The notes under the pieces were generated by a model that had not been told where the DNA came from, did no database searches, and saw only the letters and a list, made by a program, of their open reading frames with translations. DNA of 64,000 nucleotides. Source: Channa striata. Its lineage: Eukaryota > Chordata > Actinopteri > Anabantiformes > Channidae. The position numbers and the translations under genes were made by a program. This document shows, one piece after another, positions 1 through 11,365 of this stretch (positions are counted from its first letter, which is position 1; every line of letters begins with the position of its first letter). The stretch is taken from NCBI GenBank assembly GCA_033026295.1, contig CM065182.1, forward strand, positions 22,008,215-22,072,214, in the 5' to 3' direction.

Positions 1-469
1 CGTTCCACTCTGTTCCATTTCTCTGCCTCTTGTTCCTTTTCTCCTCGTTCCTTTTCTCTCGGAGGAGGCTACATGTCGCCAATAGAGACGGCAGAGTCAC
101 TTAAAGCAGCACTGTAACCCTCTGAGGAGAGCTAATCAAGACGAGGCTGTTAGGTGACGCCTTCTTTTAAATTAATCACATCAAGTCTCTGTCTTACGGC
201 GGAGAGCACCATAAACATCTGTTCTCCATGATGGACACATAAAATCAATGTTTCCCTGTAGTTGACGACCTCAAAAGAAAAAACATGCATCAACGAAAAG
301 ACATGACAATACTAGCTTTAAGATTACACACATCTGTGACTTTATTTGTTAATCTCTTTAAAACAACTAGTTTGAACAAAGTGCTGTGCAGATTGAAATA
401 TAAAATAATCAGAAATAAAACTATATAATGAAAAATAAATAACTAACCAACAATAAATAACAGACATAA

Positions 470-600
470 AATAATTTCAAAAGCCAGTGAAAACAAACGA
501 AGCGATTTGAAAACAGGCGAGGAAGAGGCCTGTGTGATGTGTAAGGGCAGCTCGTTCCACAAAGTTACTATTCCCAATAGCACCTTGGCAGCACCTTTGT
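470..600 (-). pseudogene. LINE ORF2 C-terminal relic
   Basis: On the minus strand the frame reads LWNELPLHITQASSSPVFKS followed by RLFSLAF. This is the familiar C-terminal tail of many fish LINE ORF2 proteins, usually LWNSLPLxIRQAxSLxxFKSxLKTxLF. Only the last part of the reverse-transcriptase protein remains, so this is a dead, 5'-truncated insertion. The clade (L2, CR1 or Rex1-like) cannot be settled from so short a piece. Confidence 0.6.
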
Positions 601-983
601 TGCAAAGAGTGCAACAAGAAGCCAACAGGAACACACTGTGTAAGAGAAAACCAGTGTTCAAAACTCAAACAAACAACTATTTTCTTTTTCTAGTGGGTAA
701 GACATTTTTTTTTTATTATGTGTTTGATGGTGGAAAAAGTCGTTAAAAACACACCACAGCAACACCGATGTAAGAGGAGCATGATTTTTTGAACTGTGTT
801 TACTTGACATATTTGTCTGCACACAGACCAAAAACCTGCCGTAAAACTGTGAATGGTATGTCTATAGAGCCCGTATTCAAACCTCTTTACGATGCTGCTT
901 CACATTTACCAACTGATGACAGCAGCTTGGCACACAAGCGTCTCACCCGAGTCACCAGGAGCATCTAGCTTACGACTGCAATG

Positions 984-1156
984 AATCATTTAGCAGAGGC
1001 ATTTATCTTGAGTGACTTACAAGTAGGGGGCAACTAGGGGTGGGTGGGGACGAGTTCAATGTCCCGCCCTAGGACATTTTGACACGTGGCCAAGAGGAAC
1101 TGGGAGTCAACAGACCTTGTTATCTGTGGACAACTGCTACCGACTGAGCTACAGCA
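984..1156 (+). repeat. Common teleost interspersed repeat
   Basis: The stretch begins with a CATTTAGCAGAGGCATTTAT-like segment followed by GTGACTTACAAGTA. It ends with the GACACGTGG and CGACTGAGCTACAGC motifs of a repeat family seen in many fish genomes. The copy is diverged. Family name and class are not certain. Confidence 0.6.
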
Positions 1157-4100
1157 TTAGTTACACACCTGTACTGCGAATGATGCGCAGGCAGTGTAAA
1201 AAGCCTCTTTCACACACTGTATGAACTCCAGACACGTCGTCCACAAATGCTTTTCAAACGTGTAAAATACAGCCGGAGATCAGGAGTGTTTTCACAGGAG
1301 AAGCTCTGCTTGATTTCAGTTTTTTTTTGGCAAGTACAGGAGGCAAAACATGATAGAAAAACTGGGCTTCAACAAAGAATGTTTTGTTGCGAGCATTCAT
1401 TTAAAAAAGTCACATCTTCAAAACTTCATCAACTCTCCCGATAATTAGGGATTGAACAGCGAGCTCCACACATTGGCTCAAGAAATTAATCCAGATTTTG
1501 CACTAGTGGGCTTGCTGAGTTTTAACATTAGGCTGGGATGTGGAAGTCTCCAGGATCAAACCTCAGTCCAGTGCTGGCTCTAGAAGGGACCCCTGTGGCC
1601 AACAACCAGGAGACAAACCAATACAATTTTTACATTTTTCTATAATGAACATAATAAACTAACCATTTATTTAACTCGTGGTGGACATTTTAACGTACAT
1701 ACCGTTATTTTAGGCTTATGATCAAGCTACACGATGTTTCGAGGTAACTGCTCAGTAAGTCTGACTTCCCACTAAGCTTTGGCAGCACCTGCAAGTACAA
1801 CAGGTTTTGGAGCGTAATTCTACTATAACATTTCAGAAAAGTTACACATTGCAGCTTTAAGCTAATCCAAGTAGTTTTTATGTAGAAAACTATACTGTGC
1901 TTTTGTTTTTGTAACCACGATGATGGCGGTTTAGCTCTGAGCCGACTGAGTGGACAGTGCGAAGAGGAGGATTAATGCACCTCTGTGGTTCCAGTGACAA
2001 ACTGTTAAGAGCCATTTAATAGGGCGAGAATATTTGAAGCAGGTCAGTTTATTTTCCCACAATCATTTTGGAAATAACAGAGAAATTATGTTGTCAATAT
2101 CGACTTCTGTGTGTTTTTCTAGAGGGCATGGACAAACCACGTAATGTGTTGTTTCATTCGGAGCCAATTACAGACTTGTCAATCCTATTATTTCTGTATA
2201 ACCTTATTATCTTTTGAATCCAGTCCACATTCTCCCTCACCTCACCACTGGAATGATTGACCTCAGGTCTGCCTTGGAAAAGAAATGTTGATCCCAGAAA
2301 GAAATTGAAAATAACTTTGTCACCAAACAAGTCTCTCTGCCTCCTTCTCTACATTTACACTCACATTGTTTAACTGCAGTTTTCCCAGCCCACCCTGCAG
2401 TTCATCGTGTCCTCTATGTCAAGCATACCCTTTATTTTATCATATTATTGTCTTTCAGTTCACACACCGCTCCTCCACCTCCACCAGCATCCACAGTCTT
2501 GACCGCCTCAGCACCAGAGGTTGCAAACCTTTAAATAAAGTAAAGTGCTGTTTTTTTTCTTTTTCTTTTTTTCTTTTTGCTCAATTATCTGGCATTAAAT
2601 ACAAAGTAATAAATCATTATTTTCTGGTTGCTCTCTCCTCCTGTGGTCGCACTGCTGAGCCTCTTCATGTGCTGATGCTGTCAGTTTGACCGCCAGTGCC
2701 CCGACTGTGCAACTGAAGCCAATAAAAACAGCGAGTTCCATATGCCAATGAATGAAGCTCTTCTTTCGGTGTTCTAGAGGGAGAACAAATGTTATCTCAG
2801 CAAAAACAAAGAGTTCACGGGACACTTCAGTAACCACTACACAGCACTACCAAGCTTTGAAAAATGCACAAAGAGCTCCTCATTATAGCATTCCGACATT
2901 TGAAATGGTGTGTGTTCACTAAGGCCAACAAAACGAACAACAGCACGACTACTCACATTTTGACTTTGAAAATTCGATCTTCCTACCTCTACAAGTCAGC
3001 TGCCTTTCTAATTTTTGACTTTTTGTTAAAGATGACTGCCTGGTTTGTGACCAAGTCATTAGTGAGATGGAACCGTGTCCTGCACTGCCATCAAAGTGAC
3101 ATGTCGGGACATTGGGGAGACCACACGGGAGATGGTGGTCAGGAGAAGAAAGCAAAAAAGAGCGAGGGCATCCCAGGGGAGGCCAGCAGAAGATAATGTA
3201 CCCTTTCTGTGTCCCTGAAATTCCATCCTCCGGCTCAAGGGCAAAGAAGAAAAGGGGGTTAGGAAATAGAAAAAGGGAGAAAGATATTTGCGTGCAGGGC
3301 AAGAGGAACAAGTTCAGAGGGGGCGGGGGTGGAGGGGGAGCAGATGCTTGAGGGATAAAGGCATTTAAGGAGACGGAGCAAGGGGATATGGTGGGGTAGA
3401 TTTTAAATTGATGAGTCCAAGCAAGGGGCAGGAGGAAGAAATAGAAGCAGGATAGTAGGTAGGAGCAGTTAAGAGATGGAAAAACACATATAAGCACAGA
3501 GAGAGAGAGGGGGAATGAAGATCCTGTCACTGCTGTTGTCTTGAGGGGAAGGCTAGTCAGAGTGAAATGTGTTGAAGAGGCAACAAAGCTTTTGTTAGAC
3601 ACAAAGTGAGGAAGAACGCTCGTTTAAAGGATGTTCAAGAAGACGATGAAGGAAAGCTACCGACGGCAGCTCGAGCTATACACTGGGCCTCTGTTGCTGC
3701 TGCCGTGTGAGGTGAATACAGTGTATAGATAGTTATTTTTCCACTGATTATCAGCCTTCGGCATATGGAATTTCTTAATGTGCCAGGCCTCTTTTGATGC
3801 ATCATCCCCTTTGAAGGAAACAAACATGAAAGGAGCGAGCAGTAAACAGAATCACACAAATACACTGGCTCGAGGTTCTACGCATGACTGCAGTGCAACA
3901 GGGCAGCTTTACCTCTATTGAAGAGGCTTGCAAGTGAAGAGAATCTGTTGTGACAGAACGATTAAGATTTGACGGGTCAATAGCATAGATATTTTTGAGC
4001 ATCTCATATGAAAGCATACAGTAGCTGCTACAACCATCCCTCGGACTACAGCCTGTTTTTTGTCTCACTTATACCTTTACCTGAGGCAGAGGAACATTGA

Positions 4101-4663
4101 AGAAGGTTTTATTAAAATCATTTTAAAAAGCCCCATGTTGTTGCAAGGTGTAAAAAGATGCACAACATTTGGAGGCGTTAACCCTTACAATGTGATCAAG
4201 GTCAGAAAGCACAACCACATGCTGTTACTGCTGTCGAAAGGTCACTCAGGTTTAGCCACTGTTGCTAGGACCTGCAAACTAAAACAATTATTGTATTCTG
4301 AGGGACATTATCATACATTCAAAATCCCGACTGCAGCCCAAGTTTTAACATCACAAAGCTCTTGAGGGTTTGTTCTTTAGCTCGCAGTCTACTACAGTAA
4401 TTAAGGCCAAATGCATATTAGTGTTTAAACATTTTTTTTTTGCATTTTGCATTAGCATTTTTCTATTTCACTTAGTCGGACCCTAACTAACTTGTAACAG
4501 TGATTTTCTAAGAGACGGTCGGTGCAAATATTAGGTTGGATCATTAATAGCGGTTCCAAGGTCAGTTTTATATAAAACATTACCAACACCAATAGTACAG
4601 AGTGGCCTGATGCCAAATAATCTCTACACTGTCTCACTCTGGTGATACACCCAGATGAAGTTA
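1157..4663. other. Intronic stretch without a recognised gene
   Basis: AT-rich unique-looking sequence with a pyrimidine-rich patch (2360-2600) and a long purine-rich patch (about 3110-3530) with a G-run cluster at 3317-3340. The 217-codon minus-strand frame at 2949-3602 is a low-complexity product of that patch. I see no exon here. Confidence 0.5.
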
Positions 4664-4664
4664 A

Positions 4665-4711
<47 letters not shown>

Positions 4712-4723
4712 TAACAATAATAA
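4664..4723. repeat. (AAT)n microsatellite
   Basis: About twenty AAT units, with a few AAC interruptions near the right end. Confidence 0.95.
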
Positions 4724-5544
4724 TGAAACTGTTGTAAATTTAAATTTTTTGTAGGATTATTGATCAAAATTCACATTAGAGGGAAATGTGAGTCTAATAA
4801 ATTTAATGTCAAAACATTACTGAAATGTCACCAATACTGTCTGCTCTAAACTCAGGGAGGGTTGTCTGGTGAAGGATCAGGTACTTTCTCCTAACACGGC
4901 GTAAGTTGTTTGTTTTAGTTTTGTTTGCTGTGCCTGTTTCTGGGTTAGAGTGAGCATCCGTCCGCTGAGCACATCTTTGTATAAGAATCTAGGTCACCCA
5001 GGCTGATTGGTTGCCTCAGAAGTAAGAGCCCTCCAGCCACTGGTCCTTTCTGCACTTGCTCAAGTTTAAAAATGGTCATGTTTCCAACAGCCAGGGTGGC
5101 AATTTTGACAGCAGCATCTGGTTCTTTGTCCTCGGCCTTCAAGTGTTTTACTGATTTTGTGTGTTACAAGTTTAAATTATTGGACATTTCTCAAAGTTTT
5201 TTTATTTATTATACATTCTGTACAGTAAATCTCTGTCTGTACATAAACGTATGTAAATAGTGTTGAAGCTGTAGGGGTGAACTCCAACTTTCTTTCACAC
5301 AGTTTTCTCATGTTCTTAGTTTGATTACAGGGTTGGATTTAGTTTGTTTGTTCCATATCAAGGATTTAACTTGATAGATTTATAGCTTGAAGTGCTATAA
5401 ATGCTCATAATGAAATAGGCCACTAATATAGCCCCTGTGTAGATTTAACACAGGACCATTTATTTTCTGCAATCTTAGTCTGCCCTTTCTTTTGGGACAA
5501 GCAGCTGTCTGTGTCTGAGTGAAAACCGTGTACGGTCGCTTTGG
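4724..5544. other. Intronic stretch, nothing recognised
   Basis: AT-rich sequence with short chance frames only. No repeat family or exon was recognised. Confidence 0.5.
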
Positions 5545-5735
5545 GCGCCACCTTCTGGTAAATCGCCACTTATACAGGGACTTTTATCCATGGCGCTCTT
5601 CAACGTTGTTTCTTATTCCGCCGATCACACACACACTCACATATCGATGGCAGCAATGGCAGGTACCTGCCTGACCCACTGGGAGAAACGTAGGGTTCGG
5701 TGTCTCACCAAAGACACTTTGACATGTAGACACTT
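5545..5735 (+). repeat. Common teleost interspersed repeat, second type
   Basis: This contains the order CACACACACTCACA, CGATGGCAGC, GGTACCTGCCTGACCCACTG, then GGTGTCTCACCAAAGACACT and TTTGACATGTAGAC. That matches a widespread fish repeat in which these blocks recur as CGATGGCAGC...GTGCCAACCTGCTCATCGG...CAAGGACACTTCGACATGTG. It shares its last block with the repeat at 984-1156. Confidence 0.55.
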
Positions 5736-7048
5736 CTACAAGACATGAATAAAAAAACCCTCTGGAGGGGGCGCTGCTGCAAGCCTTTAAAAAAATTTAT
5801 CAATAAACAAATGAATAAATATAAGTAATAATTTGAGGCCCCGACTGGAGCTTTGTGCTCTGTCTTGAAAACAAAAACTGAACAAATGCAGAAATAATAA
5901 TCCAAAACAACCACTTTATAGAATTCCTGTGAGGGTGGGTAGTGCCAAACCATAATCTCGCCCTGTGCACCAAAATGTCTGCACAGAGCAGCTGTTAAAA
6001 CTGATGATTATTACAGCAGGAACGAAATGAAACATAACGAACAACTTACAGAATAATTTTTAGTCTCTTCTATACATTACATTTGGCAACAATTTCATTT
6101 TGTCAATGTGTTTTCATACAGACAAGAAACAAAGTCGTTCAAATCCTTCACACAGTTGATTAAATGGAACTAAGCGTGGTGAATCCATACGAAGCTGTTT
6201 TACTGTATCCTTAACAAGAGCAGCACGGGCATCAACAACAGATGGGACAAACCACAGAAAGAGCTCTATTGATGTCTGGATGTTCAATAAATGCATTAAT
6301 GCTATCTGACTTGTTTAACTGAAGCAAAACGAGTGATTCCAGCCTGTGAATAGGCGGACAGTTGTGCAGTAGAGAGCGTAGGTAGCTGTGATAATGACAA
6401 GTAAAAAAAAAAAAAAAAACACAAAGAAGCAAACACACAAAAAAATAAAATAACTGAAAAAACAGAGAAAGTGAGTTGCTTTGTTTCGGGAGTTCAGGAA
6501 TAGTAACTAACAAAAGAGTCCGTCTGTTGTTTTGGTGGGGAGCAGAGTGCTGGAAAACGCCCATCTACAGTAAACGTTCTGCTCAGACTGCAGTGCACAA
6601 GATCAGAACGTACAGAATCAAATTAAAAAAACACATATTTACATGGTGTTGCAGCATGTAGGCTCTGCCTTTCCCCTTCACACAGGGTCACACAGATTCC
6701 AATCTACTATAACTACCAACTCCATCAACTCCAACTTCAAATGAATATTTCCAAGCGGCTAAGGCTCGGCTAATCTGCAAACTTTTATTGCTCCTAGGCC
6801 AAATTCAATCATGTGTGTGTTCATTTCAGGTGCCTTAATGCAGCGGGGCGTCAGCTGGCCACCTGGGCTGGCAAACTTTGCAGTCATGTTGTGTGGGGAT
6901 GTGGAAGATACCGAGGATCACTTCTGATCCGCCACAAGCCCCTAAAGCCATCTATCTATCAAAAGTAAGGGGGAGCTGGGTCATGACTGTGCGAGAGCCC
7001 CAGCCTCAGCCACAGCCTGAAATCATCAATCTTTATGCACGCAAGCGT
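5736..7048. other. Intronic stretch, nothing recognised
   Basis: Mostly AT-rich, with a 17-base A run near 6402-6419 and a more GC-rich part at 6830-7020 that I cannot assign. Confidence 0.5.
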
Positions 7049-7081
7049 GAACACACACACACACACGTGCAGGCATGCACG

Positions 7082-7113
<32 letters not shown>
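7049..7113. repeat. (AC)n microsatellite
   Basis: Two AC runs are separated by a GTGCAGGCATGCACGCACGC insert. A shorter AC run occurs at about 7291-7310. Together they create the chance open frame around 6878-7321. Confidence 0.95.
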
Positions 7114-8435
7114 GCAGTTTTATTTATTTAATTCACTCTTTTTAACACCCTGGAGTGCTTGCAATAGCTGGGCCCACACTGAATGGCCCCGGGCTGGAAG
7201 TGAGTTGCTCTGCAGCTGGGAGATACTGGAACTGAAGTTTGGACTTCAGCAAGTGCTGGGACCTTTTCTGCTCTGCTCTGCTGTTCTCTCTCACACACAC
7301 ACACACACAGACACAGGGTGACAACTGTGCCGTGTGGCTCTCTGTGTAAACTTACCGAGCTTCCTTATCAGGCCCACAGTCAATACTAGAGATGAGACTG
7401 ACAAAAAAAAAGGTAAATAAAAAATAGCAGCTGGAATTCAGCACATTGATAGTGAACAATTTGAAAGAAATACACATAAAAAACAAATGGAAAACGACTG
7501 ATTCATTGTCTTTTATCTTGCGAGAAAAAAACACCTGAACGACGGCTTTGAGAGATAACGCAAGTCGATTTGCATTTTTATCCCACACTCAACTAAAAGC
7601 CAAAATACGTCCCTGAATTGTAGTTTTGTTGATGCCTGCAAAGAACGATCTTTGCTATGAATTTCAATGTACTTTCTCAGATATGGATTTTAAACAGATA
7701 AATAAACATAAGCAACCAGTCACTGCATCCATTTTGATCATGAAGAGCCCTGAGATGAGCATAGAATAACGAGTGCCTTTGAATCAGGGCTGCTGCTCTT
7801 TAAAAGTGGCTTGTTTTACAAGTTTGCATCTCCTTCAATGGCATTTTAATGTAAGATGATGTAAATGTGGCCCTAAATCTAACTCAATAAAAATGCACCA
7901 TGAGTTATTCCAAATGTTCTTTCATCATCTGAAGTAAAGAAACTGAACCAAGGGTGTGTATAGAAAAGTTAACGTAAAACAATGAAAATGCCCAAGTGCA
8001 AATTGCCAAAGTGTTGATAAATAAATAAAAATTAACTTGAATTAATAATGTATTATGTAACATTATGTTGATGCATAAAAACATTCTTTGTTTTACTCTT
8101 CTTTTTTCAATTTCATAATGAGGGCATGCAGAGTTTTGCACACAGCTGTATCTTGTTTCAGCAGCCTGCATGTCATTAACTCACAATCAGAGCTCTGCTC
8201 TGAGCTTTTGTCTGAATAAAAATAAAAGCTTCTGTAGCATAACCTGTATCATCATTGTTCCTTATGAGTCTATAGCCTGCTTCCTTTAGTCATCGCTGTC
8301 CATGAATACACAGTAAACATTTTATTTTACTTGTGCATCTTTTTAAAATTCATATTTAACAGATTTCTTGATTACTAAATCTTTATTTATTGTATCAGGT
8401 TCAAAGTTAGGGTACAGAGTTAGGCAAGAGTTAGG
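7114..8435. other. Intronic stretch, nothing recognised
   Basis: AT-rich sequence with a short AC run near 7300. No exon or repeat family was recognised. Confidence 0.5.
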
Positions 8436-8599
8436 CAGCAGATATCAAACTTTGGACTGATCCTAAAATAAGCTGTGAAGCAAAAACATCCAAGCAAATT
8501 CACTTTGATTCATTGAGAGATTTGAGGATTGACAGCAGATATCAAACTTTGCTGACTGATCCTAAAATAAGCTGTGAAGCAAACAACATCCAAGCAAAT
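8436..8599. repeat. Tandem duplication of a 64-67 bp unit
   Basis: A unit starting CAGCAGATATCAAACTTTG and ending CATCCAAGCAAAT occurs at 8436-8499 and again at 8533-8599. The copies are nearly identical apart from small insertions, and about 33 bases of unrelated sequence lie between them. The repeat period is 97 bp. Confidence 0.9.
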
Positions 8600-8953
8600 C
8601 TGCTGGACAAGGGATCTGTGTTTCTGCGTTGAGAGCCTCTCACTCTCAGAGCAGGTACCCTCCACCTTTTGTAAATGGAAAAAAAACTGAGAAGCAACAA
8701 GCACCTTGAAGGTGTTCAGTCAGTTTTGGACCTCTTGATATAAAAAAGGCAGCGTGATGGGCCTCACTTTTTCTAAACGTGCAGTGCATCCTGTCCGCTG
8801 ATGCCCCTCCACTGTTGCTGTAACTGTCTGTATAAGGCAGCACAGTTAACAGCGGCACAAACGAAATCCTCCAAAACGGGATCAACTCCTCCCCGAGATT
8901 CAACACAAACTGAACATTACCGTGGGAATGAAGGGCTGCAGAACTGTTGGACT

Positions 8954-9073
8954 GCGCCAATTCCTAACAAAGTCATCTCAAGTCACTTTACATAATAAAG
9001 TTAAGACTATACTGAGATTTAGAGAAAACCCAACAAATCCCCCTTGAGCGGCTATAGGCAACAGTGTGACATA
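8954..9073 (+). repeat. Teleost GCGCCAATTC...CAACAGTG repeat
   Basis: Contains GCGCCAATTCCTAACAAAGT, CATCTCAAGTCACTTTACA and, downstream, AACCCAACAAATCCCCC and GGCAACAGTG. These are successive blocks of a very common fish repeat that often begins TTTATTTATATAGCGCCA. Another copy lies at 22633-22785 on the same strand. Confidence 0.6.
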
Positions 9074-10149
9074 AAGTGACAAGTTAATGGAAATGTATTG
9101 ATTCACAGCTACAACAGCAAATTTGAATAAAAATATAAAACCTAAATAATCTCCTGACATGAATCAGTGGGTGAAGTTTGAAAAGAATGGACATGAAATC
9201 AGTCCCTATCACTGATCCCTGCCCCCGTCTGTGTGCTGCTGACAGCTACAGGGTCCTGCCAGTTTGATGGTTTCAGCTTTAGCAGTATGAACACTAATGT
9301 GCTCGTAGTAATTAGACATTAACCAACAAACATGCGGCGGGTGGAAGAGAGCAGCTGGAGATACAGTTATTGCTTTTGTGCATGTTTGTTTTCGATTAAT
9401 AGGCGCTTTAATAAACTGCTATTATTGGTCACTGACTTTTTTTTTATTGCGAGTACATTGTTACCGTAATGAGCACTGACGTTGTCCACTCATACGTTTC
9501 ACTTTTCCTCAGCTGTCCGCTGCCTCTGACAGAGTCTTTTCCTCATTTGGCCCAACAAGACCAGGTTACAGTGGCGTGAGTGCATTTGGACACACCTCCA
9601 CTAAAACCCCTTTCATTTGGGGAAAATTTTTCGCCCTTGACGGGGTGGCTCTGAGTTTGTATTTACCATCAGGTAATCAACCCTGTCTCAATAAAATTGA
9701 GGTGCATCCCATGCGGGTTTTCTCTGTCGCCTGACAGCCGCCGAAAGAAATTCCGTGGGCAACCTCCCCCCCGGGAACTTCTGGCCAGCCCACAGTCAAG
9801 TTGGCATTGGAAGGGCTGGAGGCACTGGGAGGGTTGGACCTGGGTGGAGGGTGCAGCCAACGACACTTAGCTTGCTCTGCCTCGTTCAGACACACATTTG
9901 AAGAAGATGCTATAATTTCGCAAAAATTGCTATCTTGTGAACTCAAAATACAAAGCGTTATTTATATTTGCATCCAGGTACTGTAAATGTTTTACCATGA
10001 AATGTGCACAATGTTCCAGGTGCCGAATGCATGTGGTATTTTTACTGTCGCCGGGACAACAGGAACCATAACCACAGTTCGAGTTTTAAATTCTCCTGTC
10101 TCCAGTCCACAACTGTTACTGCTTCAACTTTCAAATGACAATATAGTAC
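9074..10149. other. Intronic stretch, nothing recognised
   Basis: The section from about 9640 to 9880 is distinctly GC-richer than its surroundings. Chance frames run on both strands there, with no codon pattern or domain that I recognise. Confidence 0.45.
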
Positions 10150-10282
10150 ATTTTTCATATTAAACATTTGATATTTTTTTCTATTTACAATAAAAAACAA
10201 ACATTTGAAATGATTTGCGAAAAAATCATTGTTTTTTCTCTACATTTACACAGCACCCCACCTTTTCTGAAAATAAGAGTTG
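10150..10282 (+). mobile_element. Right end of a CAAACCC-terminated Tc1-like element
   Basis: The order GATTTGCGAAAAAATCATTG, CTACATTTACACAGCACCCC, ACCTTTTCTGAAAA corresponds to the right end of a fish DNA transposon family whose usual ending is ATTTACATTTTACACAACGT and then CCCAACTTTTTTGGAA. The left part is missing. Related copies lie at 16657-16960 and 37673-38323. Confidence 0.55.
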
Positions 10283-11074
10283 TTCACATTTCTCTGTTAC
10301 GTGTGGTTAAGCAGTTAAAGCAGATAAGTGAGACGTCTACGCTGTTTCACCCTCAAGACTCAGGTCGCTGACCTTCACCACACAGTAGTCAGCCACACTT
10401 TGAAGGACCTGAGAGCCTGGGTTCCAGATCTATGAGGCGAATTGCTAGAGGGGGTCTGTCAGAAGATTATTTTTATTTCTTATATGCCTTGTGCTCTGTG
10501 TGTTCCTGTTTTCCCCTCCTGGCCTGCTGACAATGGTTCCAGTATGCCCATCTTGTTTTTCCTCTCCTCTGTTTGACCTCAGCCAGATCTCCTGAAAATC
10601 ATCATCTCATACCTTAAAAGGTTTGTTTTCTCCCTTTTGTGTCTCCCTGCATCCCTAACCTGTCTCCCGTTTTGTCCATTCCTTTCAAATCAATATAGTA
10701 GTGATTTTGATAAAACTTTGTGTTTGGTTTTGTTAGTTCCAGTGTAGTGTACTTATATACAACATATAATTTGGCTCATGGATGACTCAGCTTCCTCAAT
10801 GCAACATCCACATGTATTTACCGGCAAATTCTAATAGATTTCACATTTAAGAGTTGCGAGGAGAAAACAGCTCTGTTGTTCACATTAGAGCAGAAAGTTA
10901 GGCAGCAATGAAACCAGCTGTTGGATCCAGTTAATGAGATTTCACAGCAATGGCTCCCAGAGAGAGCTAAGCTGCTCAGCCCCAAGCCTCACAAACAGTT
11001 GTTGCCATCCGACTCGCGCAGCACCCAACTCTGTCAGACCTTTATCTTCCTTCTCTACGTCACTAATTTGACTA

Positions 11075-11190
11075 ACTATTTGCCTAATTAAGAATACAAA
11101 AATACAAGGCTATTGATTGGTTGCTCAGTATAAAGCATTAATGAGGTGCTGTTTCCTAATTAGGCTTTTTTTTTATTATTAATTAGGCAA
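11075..11190. promoter_or_regulatory. Possible homeodomain-site cluster
   Basis: Three close copies of a TAATTA core occur as GCCTAATTAAG, the palindrome-like CCTAATTAGGC and AATTAGGCAA, within about 110 unique-looking bases. TAAT cores are bound by homeodomain proteins, and IgLON introns are a plausible place for enhancers. There is no conservation evidence here, so this is only a candidate. Confidence 0.25.
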
Positions 11191-11202
11191 CAACTGTCAT
11201 GT

Positions 11203-11365
11203 ACACTCATCAGCCACAACATTAATACCATCTGGTGGCTTAAACGTTGAGGTGGACAGGGGTCAGCATGGGCACCCTAACCCGTCTGCAGCTACACAGC
11301 CCCGTGCAAAACAAGCTGCGATGTACTTAGTGTTCTGACAACTGTTGATCATGGCCAGCATTTAT
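11203..11365 (-). mobile_element. Fragment of a Tc1/mariner-type fish element
   Basis: The segment starts ACACTCATCAGCCACAACAT, has GTGGACAGGGGTCAGCATGG and ends GTGTTCTGACAACTG...CCAGCATT. These blocks match a fish element whose terminus reads ATGTTATGGCTGATCAGTGT in the opposite sense. By memory its transposase would read on the minus strand. A rearranged copy lies at 47128-47255. Confidence 0.6.

Noticed and set aside
2949..3602. 217-codon open frame on the minus strand
   Set aside because: It is rich in serine, leucine, phenylalanine and proline from a pyrimidine-rich tract, has no domain and includes a poly-proline run. It is a composition artefact.
7049..7113. CRISPR-like or tandem array
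   Set aside because: It is a simple AC microsatellite without unique spacers.
6878..7321. 147-codon plus-strand frame
   Set aside because: It runs through the AC microsatellite, producing His-Thr repeats, and has no domain.
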